From positions 1-6,881 of the forward strand of contig JADZET010000161.1 in NCBI GenBank assembly GCA_020850375.1: DNA of 6,881 nucleotides. Direction: 5' to 3'. Position numbers and translations under genes: made by a program. Source of the stretch: Phycisphaeraceae bacterium. Its GTDB lineage: Bacteria; Planctomycetota; Phycisphaerae; Phycisphaerales; Phycisphaeraceae. The notes below the pieces were generated by a model. That model made no database searches, was not told where the DNA came from, and was given only the letters and a program-made list of their open reading frames with translations. How positions within the stretch are numbered: position 1 is the first letter of the stretch; each line of letters starts with the position of its first letter. Below, one piece after another: positions 4,759 to 6,881 of the stretch.

Positions 4759-6243
4759 ATGCTCGGTTGGCTTAAACATCGCGCCGCCTCGCCTAAACCC
4801 CAGCGGCTGGCCATGCGCCGGCCGGTGGTGCGGATCGTCAAGGCGCGTTTCGACGCGGCGGTGACGAATGAGGAGAACCGGCGGCATTGGGCCAATGCCG
4901 ACGGCCTGTCGGCCAATGCGGCGCTGAGTCCCCAGGTCCGGCGGATCCTGCGCAACCGTGCCCGGTACGAGGTGGCCAACAACAGCTACGCCCGGGGGAT
5001 CGTGCTGACGCTGGCCAACGACACCGTCGGCACGGGGCCGAGTCTTCAGATGCTCACGGATACGCCTGAGACGAATCGCCGCGTGGAGGAGACTTTCGGC
5101 GCGTGGGCTGAGGCGGTGAACCTGGCCGAGAAGCTCCGCACCCTGCGGATGGCCCGGGCGGATAGCGGCGAGGCGTTTGCTTTGCTGACGAGCAACCCCG
5201 CGATCGACCACCCGGTGCAACTCGATCTGCGGCTGGTTGAGGCCGATCAGATCGCCACGCCGCCTTGGGGGTTCAGCCGGGGATCCGACGATACGACGGA
5301 TGGCATCGCCTTTGACCGTTACGGTAACCCCGTCGAGTACCACATGCTCCGGCGCCATCCCGGCGACACGACCTATGCCCGCGGGATGGATGACTTCGAG
5401 CGTGTGCCGGCGGGCGCCATGGTGCACTACTTCCGCGTGGACCGGCCCGGGCAGGTGCGAGGGATCCCCGACATCACCCCGGCATTGCCCCTCTTCGCCC
5501 AACTCCGGCGCTACACCCTGGCGGTCATCGCGGCGGCGGAGACGGCGGCGGATTTTGCCGCGGTGCTCTACACCGACGCCCCGGCCAACGGGGAGGCCGA
5601 GAGTGTCGAGCCCATGGACATTGTCGAGCTCGAGCGTCGCATGGCCACGGTGCTGCCGGGGGGATGGAAGCTTGGCCAAATCACGGCGGAGCAACCGGCG
5701 ACGACGTATGGAGAGTTCAAGAAGGAGATCCTCAACGAGATCGCCCGCTGCCTGAACATGCCCTTTAACATCGCGGCAGGGAATTCCTCGGGCTACAACT
5801 ACGCCTCGGGCCGGCTCGACCACCAGACCTACTACAAGAGCATCCGCGTCGACCAGTCGCACCTCGAGGCGATGGTGCTCGACCGTGTCCTGGCCGCGTG
5901 GTTCAGCGAGGCCGTGCTGATTGACGACTTGCTGCCCCAGTCACTTCGTCTGCGCGATTCACGCTATCCGCATCAATGGATGTGGGATGGGCAGGAACAC
6001 GTCGACCCCGCCAAGGAGGCCAACGCTCAGGCGACGCGATTGAGTAGTTACACGACGACCCTGGCCCACGAGTACGCCAAGCAGGGCAAGGACTGGGAGA
6101 CGGAACTCCGCCAACGGGCCCGTGAGATGGCCCTCATGAAGGAACTCGGCTTGACCGCTGAGCAGACGATGCCCGCGCCCACCGAACCTGAACCCCAAGA
6201 CGAGGAAGAGACCGATGACTCGCCCGCCCGTAAAGCAGCCTGA
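4759..6243 (+). CDS. Phage portal protein, lambda gpB type
   Basis: This 494-aa protein forms the dodecameric ring at one vertex of the head through which DNA is packaged and ejected. The length suits the lambda-type family (about 500 aa). Recognisable blocks in order: an N-terminal helix set with RNRARYEVANNSYARGIVL (about 66-84) leading into VGTGP, the DSGEAFALL segment, LVEADQI (159-165), RPGQVRGIP (229-237) followed by a long helix with AAETAADFAA, and GNSSGYNYASGRLDHQTY (341-358), the conserved glycine/serine block near the C-terminal third. The tail is acidic (EPEPQDEEETDD) and overlaps the next gene. The ATG at 4759 is the first in frame and fits the family N-terminus; its binding site is weak. 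Family assignment is firm from these blocks. Confidence 0.95.
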   Translation: MLGWLKHRAASPKPQRLAMRRPVVRIVKARFDAAVTNEENRRHWANADGLSANAALSPQVRRILRNRARYEVANNSYARGIVLTLANDTVGTGPSLQMLTDTPETNRRVEETFGAWAEAVNLAEKLRTLRMARADSGEAFALLTSNPAIDHPVQLDLRLVEADQIATPPWGFSRGSDDTTDGIAFDRYGNPVEYHMLRRHPGDTTYARGMDDFERVPAGAMVHYFRVDRPGQVRGIPDITPALPLFAQLRRYTLAVIAAAETAADFAAVLYTDAPANGEAESVEPMDIVELERRMATVLPGGWKLGQITAEQPATTYGEFKKEILNEIARCLNMPFNIAAGNSSGYNYASGRLDHQTYYKSIRVDQSHLEAMVLDRVLAAWFSEAVLIDDLLPQSLRLRDSRYPHQWMWDGQEHVDPAKEANAQATRLSSYTTTLAHEYAKQGKDWETELRQRAREMALMKELGLTAEQTMPAPTEPEPQDEEETDDSPARKAA

Positions 6244-6881
6244 AGCCGTGCAGCCCGACCAGGCCATGGTGAGCCTCACCGCCGCGATGCAGATCGACGC
6301 CCAAGCGTCGGCCGTTGGTGAGGGCGCCACGCCGGCCTTGCCGCGCTTCAGCATGGTCGCCTACACGGGTGGTGCCATGCGTCTGGCGGGTTGGAAGTTC
6401 CCCGTGGTGGTGGACCTGGCGGGGATGAACATCCCCTCGCAGCTTCGGCCCATCCGCGTGGGACACAACACCGACCAACGCGTCGGCCATTCCACGGCGA
6501 TCCGGATTGAGAACGGACCTTCCGGGGGGCAGTTGGTGGCTGGCGGCGTGGTGTCCTGCACGGGACGCACGGCCCAGGAGGTCGTCGCAGACGCCCGCAA
6601 TGGCTTCCCCTGGCAGGCGAGCATCGGCGCGGCCGTCGAGGAGTTCGAGTTCACCCCGGAAGGGCGCACGGTTGTCGTCAATGGCCGGGAGTTCGCCGGC
6701 CCCGTCAACGTTGTGCGGCGATCGACGCTCGGTGAGATCAGCTTCGTGGACCTGGGCGCCGACGGCAACACGTCGGCCCGTGTGGCCGCTTCGGCCAAGA
6801 AAGAGAGTCAGAACATGGACGGTCAGGACCCCAAGAACCAGAACGAAGGCACCCAGGACACTTCCAACATCGAGGCGAAGG
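6215..6881 (+). CDS. Prohead protease, possibly fused to scaffold or capsid (partial, runs off right edge)
   Basis: The frame is open from ATG 6215 to the window end (222 codons). GAGGA lies 8 nt upstream, inside the portal gene, and the start overlaps the portal stop by 29 nt. Residues about 40-190 resemble an HK97/U35-type prohead protease, the serine protease that trims the capsid or scaffold during head maturation: RPIRVGHN with His84 (or His92), FPWQASIGA with Ser136, and a GEISFVDLGAD segment with Asp179 as possible third catalytic residue. This catalytic assignment is by pattern and not proven. Residues 100-106 contain a Pro-Ser-Gly-Gly stretch encoded by a CTTCCGGGGGG motif copy. After residue 195 the sequence turns polar (MDGQDPKNQNEGTQDT), like a linker toward a scaffold or capsid part outside the window. 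Confidence 0.85.
   Translation, partial: MTRPPVKQPEAVQPDQAMVSLTAAMQIDAQASAVGEGATPALPRFSMVAYTGGAMRLAGWKFPVVVDLAGMNIPSQLRPIRVGHNTDQRVGHSTAIRIENGPSGGQLVAGGVVSCTGRTAQEVVADARNGFPWQASIGAAVEEFEFTPEGRTVVVNGREFAGPVNVVRRSTLGEISFVDLGADGNTSARVAASAKKESQNMDGQDPKNQNEGTQDTSNIEAK

Larger units (their letters stand above)
292..6661. repeat. Dispersed short motif CCCGGAA / CCCCCGGAAG (12 copies, both strands)
   Basis: CCCGGAA occurs on the plus strand at 292-298, 518-524, 1854-1860, 1869-1875, 2472-2478, 2666-2672, 3464-3470, 4034-4040 and 6655-6661, and as TTCCGGG at 1534-1540, 1543-1549 and 6520-6526. Six of these extend to CCCCCGGAA (near 516, 1545, 1852, 3462, 4032 and 6524). Assuming about 66% G+C, a hand estimate gives fewer than 2 copies of the 7-mer and about 0.2 of the 9-mer by chance. 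Copies lie in genes of both orientations and in the divergent gap. Function unknown. Confidence 0.6.

Noticed and set aside
4621..5862. A 413-codon open frame on the minus strand
   Set aside because: It is opposite the portal gene, which has all family blocks. The frame is open only because of strong G/C preference at third codon positions.

Overview
The window reads as the packaging and head-assembly module of a tailed-phage-type element, probably a prophage or a remnant of one, in a GC-rich bacterium (roughly two thirds G+C by eye). Several protein families here (the HARE-HTH protein with its N-terminal beta-rich part, the short protein before the terminase, the terminase with its N-terminal extension, the Zn-ribbon protein, and the portal and protease pair) match, from memory, a gene cluster common in Planctomycetota genomes, especially Phycisphaerae-like ones. 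That host assignment is an inference; no ribosomal or housekeeping gene is present to confirm it.

Left part (1-1459), all leftward: four short, tightly packed genes, each with a good ribosome binding site. In transcription order they are a 66-aa unknown (1459-1259), an 89-aa unknown (1198-929), a HARE-HTH winged-helix protein (886-335) and a small winged-helix protein (331-68). The last one is cut by an in-frame TAA, beyond which protein-like sequence continues in the same frame to the window edge.

Divergent gap (1460-1568): no convincing promoter, but it holds an inverted repeat and two copies of a short G/C-rich motif.

Right part (1569-6881), all rightward: a 90-aa HTH-like protein, the terminase large subunit (coupled through a TTGA overlap), a NrdR-like Zn-ribbon protein, a 147-bp spacer with a long inverted repeat, a 65-aa protein in the place where lambda has gpW, a lambda-type portal, and a prohead protease that overlaps the portal gene and runs off the right edge. 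Functionally, the terminase cuts and pumps DNA through the portal into a prohead whose maturation needs the protease. The 90-aa protein and the related domain at the terminase N-terminus are candidates for the missing small terminase (DNA recognition) role.

The least expected signals are (i) the in-frame stop in the first gene, (ii) a strongly over-represented motif, CCCCCGGAA(G), found on both strands, inside genes and between them, several times where the protein seems to carry a small insertion, (iii) the duplicated DNA-binding-like domain shared by the 90-aa protein and the terminase, and (iv) a 13-bp inverted repeat enclosing 52 nt right after the Zn-ribbon stop codon. I see no integrase, tRNA, CRISPR array, insertion sequence or defence system in this window.
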